From contig WIDE01000007.1 in NCBI GenBank assembly GCA_015039315.1, positions 558,327-622,326 on the forward strand: 64,000 bases of DNA, read 5' to 3'. This DNA comes from Clavulina sp. PMI_390 (Eukaryota; Basidiomycota; Agaricomycetes; Cantharellales; Hydnaceae). The translations under genes were made by a program, and so were the position numbers. Below the pieces are notes generated by a model, which saw only the letters and a program-made list of their open reading frames with translations, was not told the DNA's origin and made no database searches. Shown here piece after piece: positions 1 to 11,678 of the stretch; position 1 is the stretch's first letter, and each line of letters opens with the position of its first letter.

Positions 1-2
1 CG

Positions 3-86
3 ACGCGAGTCATTAAGGATGAGTGGAGGCAGGAAGGGATCGACTATTTGGCTAGTCCTGAGTGGACACGACTTCAGATGCTCTGA
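3..86 (+). CDS. possible 3' end of a gene cut by the window edge
   Basis: Read from base 3, the left edge gives an open frame of 27 residues ending in the TGA at 84-86, with a protein-like composition (for example EWRQEGIDYLASPEW near its end). The frame is open to the window edge, so it could be the last exon of a gene lying to the left. I do not recognise the family. The stretch is too short to exclude chance; the other frames also stay open for part of this distance. Confidence 0.3.
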   Translation, partial: TRVIKDEWRQEGIDYLASPEWTRLQML

Positions 87-883
87 GCACCGAGAACGTT
101 ACTCTAATATATACAGGCCTGGACTATTGTAGTTAACTGTGTTATCTTAGTTCTGTAGATCTCGCTAGCACTTTTACGATGTTCATTTTTGTTTGTGTCA
201 AGTTGTCTTCAAGCTCAACCAACTCCTTGCTTCAAGGTATGCTTCTCCCTATTTAATCCATGTACTTCGCCTGTTGGTCCATGCTCTAGAGGCTCTTATT
301 TGCGAAAAACCTGTGCAACACGACACGTGACGAAACGCGCGGTGACTGCTGACAAATCACACTGTCTCACTTCTTGCCTCAGAGGACAACAATTTTGAAG
401 GATATTGAGTCGATGAATACAATGCGAAGTGGTACCCGGGGCCGTCATACTACCATTGTCGATCGCGAAATGGCTAATCCTTTTCTATGAACCAGAAGTG
501 GGTGGTCCAAGCGCTTCATGGCATCGCACTCGACGTGAGGCCCCTAAAGTGTCGCTCCAATAACACATCGAGCCCATCGTGAGCACTGAATGAAGTCATA
601 TGCACAGATTCTGTTCGCCTCTTAGGGTTTTGTTGCACTCTTTGTTGAGCTCTATGTGTTCAGTTTATGTTTAGGACGACCTCACTTGCCAATCACACAA
701 AGACCAATAACAAAGCACAAAGCTCTATTGGCGATGCAGAGCTCTTTGACAACGAAGCTTGTGCTTATAAAGGGCGAAATATCTGGTCTCCACCGAACGA
801 CTTTCGCCTCTCTGACCACACTCTGCAGACGTTTCCCTAGAACTTCATAATTTCTGCCTAGCACTTGACCGACGTCAGCCACT
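87..883. other. intergenic, no gene seen
   Basis: Short frames occur on both strands but none has a family match or a spliceable continuation that I can find. The stretch just before 884 probably holds the promoter and leader of the zinc-finger gene. Confidence 0.5.
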
Positions 884-2619
884 ATGGATTCACAGGTCTA
901 CGCCTCAATGGATTCTGTCATGGAGTACTATCAGCCGCATCTGGACTCTATTCGACTGCAACATCCGTAAGTAGTCATCCATCCTCTCGACCGAGCTTCT
1001 ATGCTAACCCTAGTGCCATACCTAGCCATTATGGAGGGGATCTTGAGTCCCGTTGCTTGTCTGAGGAACTTGATCCACCGTAAGTGCCCTGCTTCGTGTT
1101 TGAAGAAGGCGGGTGCTCACTAGCCAGAACCTTGATGCTAATCAGGCCCAAACCACATGCGAATGTACCTCAACATCGCCCACTCGTGAGCATCCAGCCT
1201 GATGTCACCTTCCCTCAAGATGCGTCAATCTGTAACGAGATAGCGCTCGGACAGTGCTTCGAATCTGCCATGCAGGAGTTTGACCCCTGGTATGGAGCAG
1301 ACTTCATACAGGACCGCCCTACCTTGTTGGTGCCAGATGATGACACCGTAAAGGCGTTGCGTTCTCTCGATGACTGGACGACTCCCTCCAGTGGCCCTCC
1401 GTTCGACAGGAGATCCCTCTTGGCCTGTGAACCTTTTCCTATTGACCCTTCTGCTTTTCTCTACAAAGTCACCTATCAGCCCAACGACCCCAGAACCTCT
1501 GCTGCACACCCCTCGTATGCTAGCGAGAAGCATTTACACTCCGCGTCGCACACCCCCTGCTCTCCTCCAAGCTCTTCACGTCCCGACTCTACCACGAAAA
1601 CTCCCTCCTCCAGAATTGTTACCACCTACTCGGTGATAGCGTCTCTGCCTTCGACCCGCGACAAAGCAGACTGGAGTTCTCCACGCAATGGATCACTTTT
1701 GGGAAGCGCATCCTCACTCTCGACGACCCCCACTCCCACTGCTTCTCCTGGGTACATCAATCGTAGACATGGCGGCAAAACTTTGTCAAACTCTTCCACG
1801 TTCTCGGACGATGAATACGATGGCGAGTGCCATAGTGATCAAGAAGACCTTTACTGTCCAGACTCCGAGGAGGACACTAAGACGAGAAGATACCAGGGAG
1901 GACGTCAAAGCTCGGGCCTCTCTAATACCCATCGCAGTGCAACTCACGCTGCCCGTGCTGGGCCTGGCTCCGCTCCTCGAAATCGTGCAGGGAGGAAACC
2001 GCAGATGCTGCCAACAGCTTCGTCAACTCGCTTTGGTCTGGGAGAGAAGCTGCATCTGAGCTCCTCCACTAAGAGTGGACCTCCTGGCAGGGACTACACT
2101 CTTCGGGAGTGGATGGCGGCAGTCAACGGTGTTCATCCAACGATGAAGGTGAAAGATATGGATACAAAACCCTGTTTTATCTGCTTGGCTATGAGCGCCG
2201 TTTCGAAACGACATCTGGAGACCAAGCATCTATTCCCGCTTCTACGAGCCATCATCGACAACCCTTCTTGCATCACAGGAGCTGATGGTGTCATCCTCCT
2301 CCATATGTTCTTCGCCAGCCTCGAGGCTTGCCAGCGATTTCCGAAAAGGGCCGCGACCTATAGCCCCCCACCCATCACCCCGGAATTCCTGCAAGCGCGT
2401 GAGGAGTTCCTTCGGAATTTCAACGTTTTCTCGCTCCAGGACCTAAACGTTATCAGCTTCAGTCTGCGAGGCGTTTACGAACCTGTTATTGAACCCCTCA
2501 AGGCCTGGGCTACGTGGAAGAATATTGCTTGCCAGTTCTGTGGCTTTACCTCCGAGACACTCCGCAAAGACTCACTCAAGCGACACGAGGAGAACTGCAA
2601 GCAGAGGCCACAGAAGTAG
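884..2619 (+). CDS. two-zinc-finger protein, function unknown
   Basis: Three exons fit one frame: 884-966, 1014-1079 and 1128-2619, with introns 967-1013 and 1080-1127 starting gtaagt; the product is about 546 residues. The second acceptor is the CAG at 1125-1127, not the TAG at 1121-1123, because only that one keeps the frame. The middle is Ser/Pro/Thr-rich and probably disordered, with an acidic patch (FSDDEYDGECHSDQEDLYC). The C-terminal third has two compact Cys/His clusters: C-x2-C-x10-H-x4-H (in CFICLAMSAVSKRHLETKH) and, at the extreme C terminus, a C2HC-like unit (from CQFCGF to KRHEENC). These look like single zinc fingers flanking a helical segment. Fingers suggest DNA or protein binding, possibly a regulator, but I recognise no named family. 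Neighbours give no clue. Confidence 0.7.
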
Positions 2620-2943
2620 GGCTTCTGGTGGCCTGTTACTTACTACTCTCTGGTGTTTTCTTCTCGATTTACCTACCATTCATTGAAATTATTTTTTGTA
2701 TGCTGTACAAGCTGGCTTGTCACGAATCACCACCTGTCCTTTCCTCTGACACCTATCGAGCCTTGATGGCTCTCATATTCGGGCGGCGTTTCTTTACTTT
2801 TCGATGATAATTTAGACTACGATATATCACAAGAAGAAAAAATATCAAACTTTCTACACCAATGTGATGGCCGTTGATCAAGTGTGTGAGTGTGGGAACT
2901 CCAAATTACGCACTGCTTTCCTCCCATCCACATTTTTCGAACG

Positions 2944-3525
2944 ATGATCGATGAGGCTCTTTGGATCAACTTCTTCAGGGCACAAGAGAATCTTATAGAA
3001 GCTATCCTGTCTGCTGCGCCACCAGCTCCTCATATCTTTTCAGCTTTGGGTGCCGAACGTGAGGCTTTACGATCATCTACTTCGGTTGCCCTAGATTTCC
3101 TCACTCGATCGATCGAAAGGATTGAGTATTCCCAAATGAAAATATCGCGGCTTCTCCGTGAAAATCAGGCCCACTTGACTCATTCCTTAGCACCTATTCA
3201 AGGTGTCCCCCTTGAACTGCTTCAGTCTGTCGTCGAGCTAATCGTTGGCTCTCCTCACCAAACTCATCGTATCGAGTGGTTCCGTGACATCAATCGCCTC
3301 TGGAGGGCTGCAACTAATGGAGTATTTCATCTATTAGTCCAGGCACAATGGAGTGTGTGGTCCCTGGAGAGGATTCGGGAGTGGTCCTCCCTTGCGGGAG
3401 AACATCCACTCTCCGTAACCATTGTCGATTATCAGCATGCATACAACACAAACAAAATCTCAGTGGAGGATAGTGATTTCCGAATCTACCCTCGATCAAA
3501 TGATCAGAGAGAGCTAGGCCGTTAA
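2944..3525 (+). pseudogene. truncated F-box/LRR-like paralogue
   Basis: From the ATG at 2944 the frame encodes about 193 residues that align along their whole length with the start of the next gene: LWINFFRAQENLIEAILS against LWNAFFEAQDNLLAAILS, then a conserved SLAPIQGVPLELLQSVVELI helix pair (F-box-like) and HRIEWFRDIN. The match continues to a PRS motif and then stops at TAA 3523-3525, where the neighbour goes on for about 340 more residues of leucine-rich repeats. No LRR coding is visible in 3526-3885. It is therefore a 3'-deleted copy of a tandem pair. It could still make a short F-box-like protein, since the remaining frame has no internal stop. Confidence 0.7.
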
Positions 3526-3885
3526 CGAGAACGCACCACATTCGTCGATCGAGCATGAAGGTGATTGTGGGGGAACAGACACTGTGGTATCAGTTGATAA
3601 AAAGGAATCTTGTCCGGCGAAATCTTTCAGTGCTATTGTGTTCCGCCATGTGTGTGAGACCTCTGTTTCCCGATTTCCACCGCCTGGGGACTGTGAATTG
3701 ATAACGGGATGGGATTTAGCTTGCCCAAAAGGTTTCCAGATGCTCACAAAACTAATATTTGTTTTCCGTGCTTGAGGTGCTCCATTGTTGTCTCCAAAGT
3801 CTAGACTCTGCTTTGGTCAGCGAGGAATTTTCCGAGGTAGTTCCATACCCTCCACTACTGACTCGATCACCTGTTCTCCTCTCTC

Positions 3886-5560
3886 ATGATGGTTGACGAG
3901 TCCCTCTGGAATGCGTTTTTCGAAGCCCAAGATAACCTTCTTGCTGCTATCTTGAGCTCAGCGCCTCCCCAACCACACATCCTCTCTGTGGACGGCTTCG
4001 CGCGAGAGACTCTTCGCTCTTCGGGCCAAGCCTCCCTCCATGCTCTCAATTCATCGGTCAAGAGGATGGAGGATGCCCAATTGAAGGCTTCCCGGATGCT
4101 CCAGGAAGCTCGAGCTCTCCTGATTAACTCCTTGGCACCCATTCATGGTGTTCCACTCGAGATTCTTCAATCTGTTGTGAAGCTCATTATCGATTCACCT
4201 GTTCAAACGAGGCGGATTGAGTGGTTTCGGGATATAAATCAGCACTGGAGATCAGCGATTGAAGGTTTACCACATTTGTTTGCTCGAGCCGATTGGAACA
4301 GGTGGTCTCTCGTCAAGATTCGACGATGGACGTTACTTGCACAAACACACCCACTTTTTGTCACAATCGAAGAGGAAGAACAATCACCATTTTACCCCAG
4401 ATGGGTGGATATGGCTCTGGAGATGTGTCCTCGCTCGACTGATGCACGCATTATGAGTCGAAACAATACCACGGTGACTGAGCGATGTCAGCTCGCCACT
4501 GAACTCGCACCCCACCTGGGTGTATTGCGTCTGCGGACGTTCACACTCTCCTCTGAAATGGTAGAACATGGAATGATGCCTTTATTGACATCGCGACTAC
4601 CTAATCTTTCGACGCTATTTCTATTCTCTGCCAAAAGCGAGAGAATATCAATTAACCCGGCTAATATGCCCAAACTGACAACATTTCACTTCCGTGGCAT
4701 AGAACCCTTGTTTCTCGAGCCATTAGCGGATATCAGAGATACTGGCATTGGTTCTAACATCGGGGATCTGAGCGAGGCGTTCAATTCCGTCAATACAGCG
4801 TCCCTTGCTCGCCTCACCTTATACCAGCCGACGGAAATTCTACCCTCCCTCCTTCCAGAGATTTCGACAATTCAGTTTCCTTCATTGACCTCTCTTCGGC
4901 TAAGTGGTTTTGGCCGCCCGCGCCCAGGCCAATCAAGTTTAGAGATAATCATGAAGGCAATTGCTGCACCAAACCTATCTTGCCTCGAGATCCCTGCCCA
5001 CTGGGGTGTATTCATCATAAAAACAGTTGTGAGCCCTCCAATAACATTTATTCAGTCCCATACTAACGAAAAAACGCTGTAACCACACATCAGCCTTCTG
5101 ATCTTGCATCGAAGATAAAATCGCTTGTTCTTTTCGATGTTTCCCGCTTTTCAGAGATCATGCAACCTCTTCAGCCATTTTCAACCCAGCCTTTTCAAGC
5201 TCCGTCTCAGGCTTTAGCTTTCCCAAATCTTGAAGAGATTATTGTCAAGCGCCTAAAACCTTCGCCTCCCTCCCCAGTCATCACCACAGATGACCAACCG
5301 CTTAAACAATTTGTACAAGCACGGAAAGGCCGATTCAAGCGACTGGTATTGGGGCTTCCTTTATCCAACGAGTTCCGTGATACCCTAATCCAAGCGGGAG
5401 ACCTTGAACAGGCAAGTCATCTCGGGTCAATAGTGTTCTACCATTGGCTGTCAAGCTCATTTGACCGTATTTTCAGATTGTTGAACTACAAGAGCCAGCT
5501 GATGCTGATGATTTCCTTCCGAAGGATTCCTTCAATCCTTTTACAATGACGGCATTCTAG
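3886..5560 (+). CDS. F-box-like protein with C-terminal leucine-rich repeats
   Basis: The ATG at 3886 opens a long first exon (to 5007). An intron at 5008-5093 contains a perfect TACTAAC branch site, the second exon runs 5094-5432, and a small intron 5433-5476 leads to a last exon ending at TAG 5558-5560. The final intron has a weak donor (gtgttc) and is the least certain part. Residues 1-90 are helical and include APIHGVPLEILQSVVKLI, the F-box-like segment common in agaricomycete F-box proteins; the rest has repeated Leu-rich strands (LPNLSTLFLF, FPSLTSLRLSGFG, LEEIIVKRL). F-box proteins usually bind Skp1 and choose substrates for SCF ubiquitin ligases; the target here is unknown. It is the intact member of a tandem pair with the truncated copy upstream. 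Confidence 0.75.
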
Positions 5561-5675
5561 ACTGTGCAGTCTTGCAGGTAGATACTACATATAAAAAATT
5601 CGTGACAGTAGCAGCTTTTCATCGAATGAGACTGTAAAGTATTCAGGATAAGAAACCGAGACAGTCTACTGCCAT

Positions 5676-8242
5676 TTATCTCCCTGCGGCGTCGAGTAAT
5701 GCACGAGCGAGGCCCTCCGCCTCCGCAGCTTCGCCTGCATTACTTGCTGCAACAATCTGAACCCACTTCCTAGCTTCGTTCATCTCGTTCACGACCTCGG
5801 GTATCAACGTGCCTCCGATCTCGTTATTCACCCATCGAGGTTTCTGGATAGCCGCCCGCCCTACAGCAAGAGCAGACTTTGCCCAAAAGTCTATCGACGC
5901 CTGAGCATGAGACATCGAGATCGTGGAGTCCGTAAATGGGGAAGTGGCCATTGCTGTCGATGATGAAGAAACAGTTGAAGCGCTTGATGGCCCTGCGCCA
6001 GGTGTGATCGCTCCTGGAACGAGAGCGGGATTGAATGGAGTTGTAGGGGAGGAGACTGCTGAGGGTGAGTGCACGCAAATCTCGATGACTCTCTTGTGCC
6101 ACAGAACAGCTTCCTCTGGATCTCCCATTTGGTCATACAATTCGGCTAGAGCAGCGGGTCCGAATGTATCTGTCTTCGCAGCACCGGCAAGAGCTCGTTT
6201 TTGGCATTCAATAGCCTCACGATACCTGGGATGGAGTTAGTACGGAGTTGATCAAAGGGGATAGTAATACGCACTGTCGAAGATTCTGGTACGTCTTGGA
6301 TAACGCTCGCCACATCCGGATGTCGTATGGTCTAGAGGGTTGATGATGTTCGATTAGGGATGTACGCCAATCGAAAGCGAAGACAGCTCACCGAAGGGCG
6401 GTTGATCGCTGGAAGTAGTGAAGGGCGTATTGAGGCATATCAAGTAGTTCGTACGCTTGGCCGAGACCATGCCAAGCCCTGTAATCTTTCTTATTGATAT
6501 CTGGAAATGGCAGATGTTAGCATAGTTCTTATTATATTTGAGAGGATCAACTGACCAATCCCTCGACGATATGCCTCGATGGCTGCATGTGAATTCTTCA
6601 TCTCTAGGAACTCGTGGCCCATCAGCGTCCAAGCGGCACCGTACGTGGGATGCAGCTGAACAGCGCGTTGGTAGTACCGAACGGCCTTTTCATGCTCGTT
6701 CCGTAGTGAATAGTAGTTTCCTAGTAAAGGATGTTAGTGTCCAAATGGCGAGGATGGCATTGAATGCGCGGACCGATGACGAGCGAGACCTCTGGCCGGT
6801 CTCGATTGACCGACATGAAGTGTTGTGCTAGCTGACTCAGATCAGCTTGCTTTTTCATAGTATACAGTATGTTGGAATGGGTGTCCACTTCGTCAATCCG
6901 GTAAGGGTCAACCGAACGCATTGATGTGAACATTTCCAGCGAGAGATCATAATCTAGGTTGCAGGACGGTTTATCAGAAACCATTAGGCATGCAGTCAAT
7001 AGTCAGGCTCACCACGAATGCTATACGCATAATGAGCCTGTAGTGTTCGTATGTGAAGACTATGAGGGAACATAGCCACCAATCCATCCAAATCTTCCTC
7101 CAGTTCCGGCGTCATCGCGTGGCTCTCGATCATGACTCCAATAAGGAATATTCTGGTCAGCGGATGGGACGCAGGTGGAAGGAGAGGCCGCATGCGCTCA
7201 ATAACGTCATGGTCGTCTACAATCTCCCAGAGCAGCTTCCAGCATGACCAGTTCCATGGATATGCTTGGAGAGAAAGGACGGCAGCTTCAATTGCTTCTG
7301 CTTTCAAGAGCATATTTTTAAGCAGTATTGCTCGCCTATGATGTGATGATGTGAATTCGTCAATGGCGTAGTTTAGGGTGGAGCAACTTACAGAAAGAGG
7401 ATAAAAGGATCCGAAGATCCCTCTGTTTGTGTGAGGATATCACTTAGTTCCTCGTTCACGGGTGCCGCAGGTTTGGAGTCCTGCTTTCGGGGGTCGGGTT
7501 TTACCTCTGGGAGCGAACCATCAAGTGGTGTAATGAATACCGTAGTGAAGACGTGCCTAACCTTTCCTCGACATCCAGACGTCGTGGGCGTTTTTCTCAC
7601 TTGCCTGAATCGGTGGAGGCACTGTGAATAAAGTAGATTCGGTACTATGAAGGTTTGTGACTCACAATGAATCGGCTGTAGAGGCCTAAGAACTTTGCCT
7701 TGGGGTGAGCGGTAGCTCTTAAGAGATATGCGACGCGTTCATGCTCCTTGGCGTCATAAAGAGCTCTCGCTATCATGAACAGGTCGGATTCCTCGTCCGT
7801 CATGGGCTCCTCTTCTCTTATTCCCATGGAAGCCAAATCGATAGGAGCAGTGAAGAACCCTGACGCGTGATACGCCTGAGTCGATGGCCCTGGATCTCCT
7901 GATGACATATTGGTGTCCGCAGTGCTCCCAGATGTCGTATTGAACGATCCTGTGCCAGAGCCAGAACCTACAGGAGTTGCCCGGCTCATAGGAGGAGTGG
8001 AGATGAGGTCATCAAGGTCTGAAACACGATTTCGATTTCGGTCTGTGGGATAAATAAGAAGAAACTCTGCAACCCTAAAGAGCCACCAGTCCACCAGTGG
8101 AAGAGAAGCATCGGATTGGGAATGTGAGAGGTCGTGATACAGAAACGCGTCTTTTTATGAGATTTCACCATTTCGAAGCCTCATATAGACCACGCTCGGA
8201 GCAATCGCGTACAGCGCGTCGCATAGCAGGACGGTATTCCAT
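5676..8242 (-). CDS. APC8: anaphase-promoting complex subunit 8 (Cdc23), TPR protein
   Basis: Apc8/Cdc23 is a TPR scaffold subunit of the APC/C ubiquitin ligase that drives anaphase and mitotic exit. I place the start at 8242: exon 1 (8242-8169) gives [13 protein letters not shown], matching the conserved Apc8 N terminus, and splices in frame over intron 8168-8075 to VAEFLL. Exon 2 (8074-7666) has the [14 protein letters not shown] segment typical of Cdc23. Later exons carry TPR helices such as [34 protein letters not shown] and [19 protein letters not shown], and the gene ends at TAA 5678-5676 after a Ser/Thr-rich insert within the last TPRs. It has many short introns. A start at 8171 or 8094 would drop the conserved N terminus. 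Family assignment is firm; the middle exon borders are less exact. Confidence 0.9.
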
Positions 8243-8945
8243 GTTGGGCGAGATGTGCTAGTGGGGGTTTGTGATGACCGAGGTCGGGACCAAACACGTC
8301 GCGCGCCTCGAGGTCACCGCTACAAATTGATCCACATGCTAGTCTGGGCTAGGTCATCCGCCCCTTCCCAGGGGCATATCTCACGAATATCGTCTATATT
8401 GTTATAATATTCCCGGGTTCTGATCTAACTTCCCGCCCCCCTATCATTATCAAGCTGCTCAGCGCCTTGGCTTCTGCATTCAATATCCATGAATGATCAG
8501 CAATCGCACTCCACTCAAAGAACGACTCCACCGCCTTTATATGCTGCGACAAAGTGATTGTTGCCTACGGGCTGCCTTGATTCTCCCATAGATGTGGAGC
8601 GCGCGCAGATCCTGATCATGTTTGTTCAAGGTGCTGTCGCCTTTCTCTCACAGCCGATATTCAAACAGCTAGCTGATTAGCCAACCATTTGTCGAAGGCT
8701 ATTTTGGGTCTGCCGACCCTCGTGCTGTAGCCTATTGGCTATATTGAGTCTGGTCCGAAATGCAGTGTGACCCGCCGTTGTTCCTAATTAGGAAGCACTA
8801 CTACTACCGCAATGCAGGGCGAATCCGATCCCATTGTCGCTGACAGCGCTGTCTCCGTCATCGAAGGTATAAGATGTTCTCTTGGAGGTCTAGCCCAACC
8901 TTTCTCAACTTCTCCTGTGATACTTGCCGAGGGTCGAGTGTCGAC
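8243..8945. other. divergent intergenic region between APC8 and the first receptor gene
   Basis: About 700 bases with no supported gene on either strand. It must hold both promoters, since the genes point away from each other. I looked here for small CaaX-ending pheromone precursor frames and found none. Confidence 0.5.
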
Positions 8946-10666
8946 ATGGGTTCAGCAGCCCCTGCCATCATTTCATTCGTTGCAACTTTTCTTGTGCTTC
9001 TTCCATTGCCTTGGCATTGGCGAGCCAGGAACATCCCTATTGTTGCGTGCATTTTATGGCTCGCCCAAGGCAATTTCTTTCGAGGGATCAACGCAATCAT
9101 CTGGCGCGGGAGCGTGGTCCGCAAGCTAGGTCCATATTGTGATATCGGTGAGCTTTTTTATGTAAAAGTGATTTCTTTCGCTTATGATGGTACTTAACTG
9201 TCTCAATCACTCCCCTAGTCCTTCAGCTCCAGATAGCGAGCATATGGGGCATGACGGCCAGCGCATTTTGTATTACCCGACACCTTGAGGCTATCTCCAG
9301 CCCTCACTACTCTACTACTGGCCTCAATAACCCTCGTAATCGCGCTAGGTTCGAGATATTCATGTGTGCGATCTCCCCAGTGATTTATGCTGGCCTCCGT
9401 GAGTCATCATAATAGACTTGCCTGTTCTCGGAATTTACGATAACTCACCCCTTCACCTTAGATCTGGTCGTACAGGGGCATCGTTTCGATATCATAGAAG
9501 ATATAGGACCAGCCCCTTCAACTTACTGGTCAACAGTAGCAATCTGCATTTTTTACCTTCCTCCACTGATACTCTCACTTGGGACTTCATATTACGCCGG
9601 TAAGCTCATTTCTCAACAGAGGACGGTCCGAAAGAGTTTTTGATGAATATTTCGCTATCATGTTCCACAGCTAAAGCATTCTGGTGGTTCTACCACCGAC
9701 GAGCCGAAATGCGGTCATTTCAGCCTTACTCCTCGGCTTCATGTTCGCTCAACCTCGCAGGGAGCGCTCATTCTGATACCTATTATATCCGTCTGATGGG
9801 ATTGTCACTTGCTGAGTTGATTGGCACCATATCGTGCAATGCTTATATCCTCATCGTGGACTTCCGAATGGCCCAGCTGCGACCATATTTATCATGGGAT
9901 TACGTCCACTCTGACTTCCGTCGTGTGGATCAATATCCATTAGCCGTACTGCCACCATATGTGCTATTTGTATTCTGGGTATCATGGAGCCTCTATCCTA
10001 TCTCGGCCGTCCTCTTCTGGAGCTGCTTCGGTATCGGAGAGGAAGCGATGCGAGAGCACAGACGCAATTGGGAGTGGATAAGAGTCCACATTCTCGGATT
10101 GAAACCAAACGCGGGCATCGCTCGACCTCCCTCCGGTATCGTTAAAAGCGGCGTGCTAGATCTCGAGGGATGGCCTGCGGAGGTTAATCGTGGAAATGCG
10201 GGGATCTTTAGCTTTCTTGCAATGTGAGTACGCTCCCTCGCTCTTTGTTGGACGTCATCCTAAGCCTTCTCTGCCTGATAGTGACCCTGATAACTCAGTC
10301 GCACCCCCTTCCGGTACAACTCACGTTACATCCACTACTCCAAACTTTCATGATCGTTCGGAACATGAATTCTCATCGAGTGATGCAAGTGAGGTTGATC
10401 TCGCATCCTTCCACGATGATGGTTCCGAAACAGCGTCCTGTGGCTCTGGCAGCGAAGATGTTCATGAAGGGCGGAGTGCAGCCTCACAGCATGGGAAAAC
10501 TCAAGATGCTGCGAGAGATACTTTCCATTCTATCGCGGTTCCTCCACCCTTACCCCGGCTACCTGAACCTGCGGTACAGCGCCCATCGAACCAGACCTCC
10601 TCGCATGTCTCATGGAGCGGTTACGACGGATGCTATGAGCTCCCGCCTACGCCCCGAGCCTATTGA
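8946..10666 (+). CDS. STE3-like pheromone receptor, copy 1
   Basis: Five exons fit exactly: 8946-9147, 9219-9398, 9462-9599, 9671-10223 and 10282-10666, giving 485 residues. The first 300 residues are seven hydrophobic segments with STE3-family signatures: WHWRARNIPIVACILWLAQG (end of helix 1 into helix 2), GPYCDI before helix 3, the VVQGHRFDIIED loop, and an amphipathic FRRVDQYP stretch before helix 6. After helix 7 the tail is long, Ser/His-rich and acidic, ending PPTPRAY. STE3 receptors bind farnesylated peptide pheromones in the plasma membrane and signal through a G protein; in basidiomycetes they form part of the P/R (B) mating locus, though non-mating STE3-like receptors are also common. 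The ATG at 8946 matches the start of copy 2. No convincing pheromone gene lies beside it. Confidence 0.9.
9224..9312. repeat. identical tract shared with receptor copy 2 (11959-12047)
   Basis: These 89 bases at the start of exon 2 are identical, including all synonymous sites, to 11959-12047 in the second receptor gene. Sequence on either side, such as exon 3, differs at many third positions. A local gene-conversion tract is the simplest reading. Confidence 0.75.
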
Positions 10667-11678
10667 AAATCGTGGGCGACCGAACAGCCAGGTTCACCTC
10701 AAACAAATCTATCACATTCCCTCGCTTCGCATTCGATCTGCCAACTCTTCATCTATTCTTACTCAACAAACCTATTGCAGCGTTATTTAAGAACCCCTCA
10801 TCATTCATTCTGCCTCGGTACCATGTTGCTCTCATTAATGTTTTAGCTTTCTGTAGCCATAGTGTCGTTGAAATTCGTTCATCCCGTTTTTGTATCTCCT
10901 GGATATAGTTATTAGATCGTCGAGTATCGAATACAGCTCATTCCTAAATTTCCACATTGCCTATGGCTCGGAAAGGGCTTAGGACCAACGTTTCGTTGTG
11001 TGCTAGCTCGAAAGGGGCAAATAGAGGCAAACGGCGCTTCAAGGGTAAGACTTCATCATCATCATTACCATCATCATCTTGACAACCCTGAATGCTCATC
11101 CAAAACTCCTCGGCTACCAGATATCGACACCTCACTAATTATATAAGGAAGTGGATCTGTCCCAATAAATATCCTTTGGCGGAGCCTTCAATCGCCTTCA
11201 TAACTTCATAGAGTTTCAGCATGTCAATCTACGCCCGCTGGGAACAACCGCATTTCACTTGATGAGGGATGTATCGCCTTTCTGTGCTCCTCAAAGGAGC
11301 TGTTGCTGTGGCTGGCCTTCGTCTATGCGTGGAAAAGTCGAGTGCTCCCGTTTATCATCCTCGTCTCTTGCAGCTAGGTACCAGCTGCCGCCTTTCTTTG
11401 TCGTCGGAGCGCTATCTGGTAAATCACATTATATAATATACTCGTGTCTGTCCACATTGATACCCCATCTGAGCTCGATTGGATCCCCCGGATACAAATC
11501 TGAGCCAGCATTGTGCCTAAATAGGAAGCCACTATCGCGCAACTCATGGCAAATCTTCTCCCAGTGTCGTTGATGACATACTCCGATATCTGAGATATAA
11601 GGTCTTCTCTTGGAGATCCAGGAGAAGGAGCCCAGGCTTCCTCAATTTCCCCTATTACTTGTGATACCCTACGTCACA
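10667..11678. other. spacer between the two receptor genes
   Basis: About 1 kb without a supported gene. It holds a CAT/ATT-rich simple run near 11056-11080. I checked the stops on both strands for an upstream CaaX box; only one frame, overlapping the end of receptor 1 and ending CSVI at 10779-10790, passes, and it is not conserved after copy 2. Confidence 0.5.

Noticed and set aside
8549..8557. pheromone-response-element-like ACAAAGTGA upstream of receptor 1
   Set aside because: One mismatch from the ACAAAGGGA motif known in Ustilago, single copy and absent before receptor 2; expected by chance.
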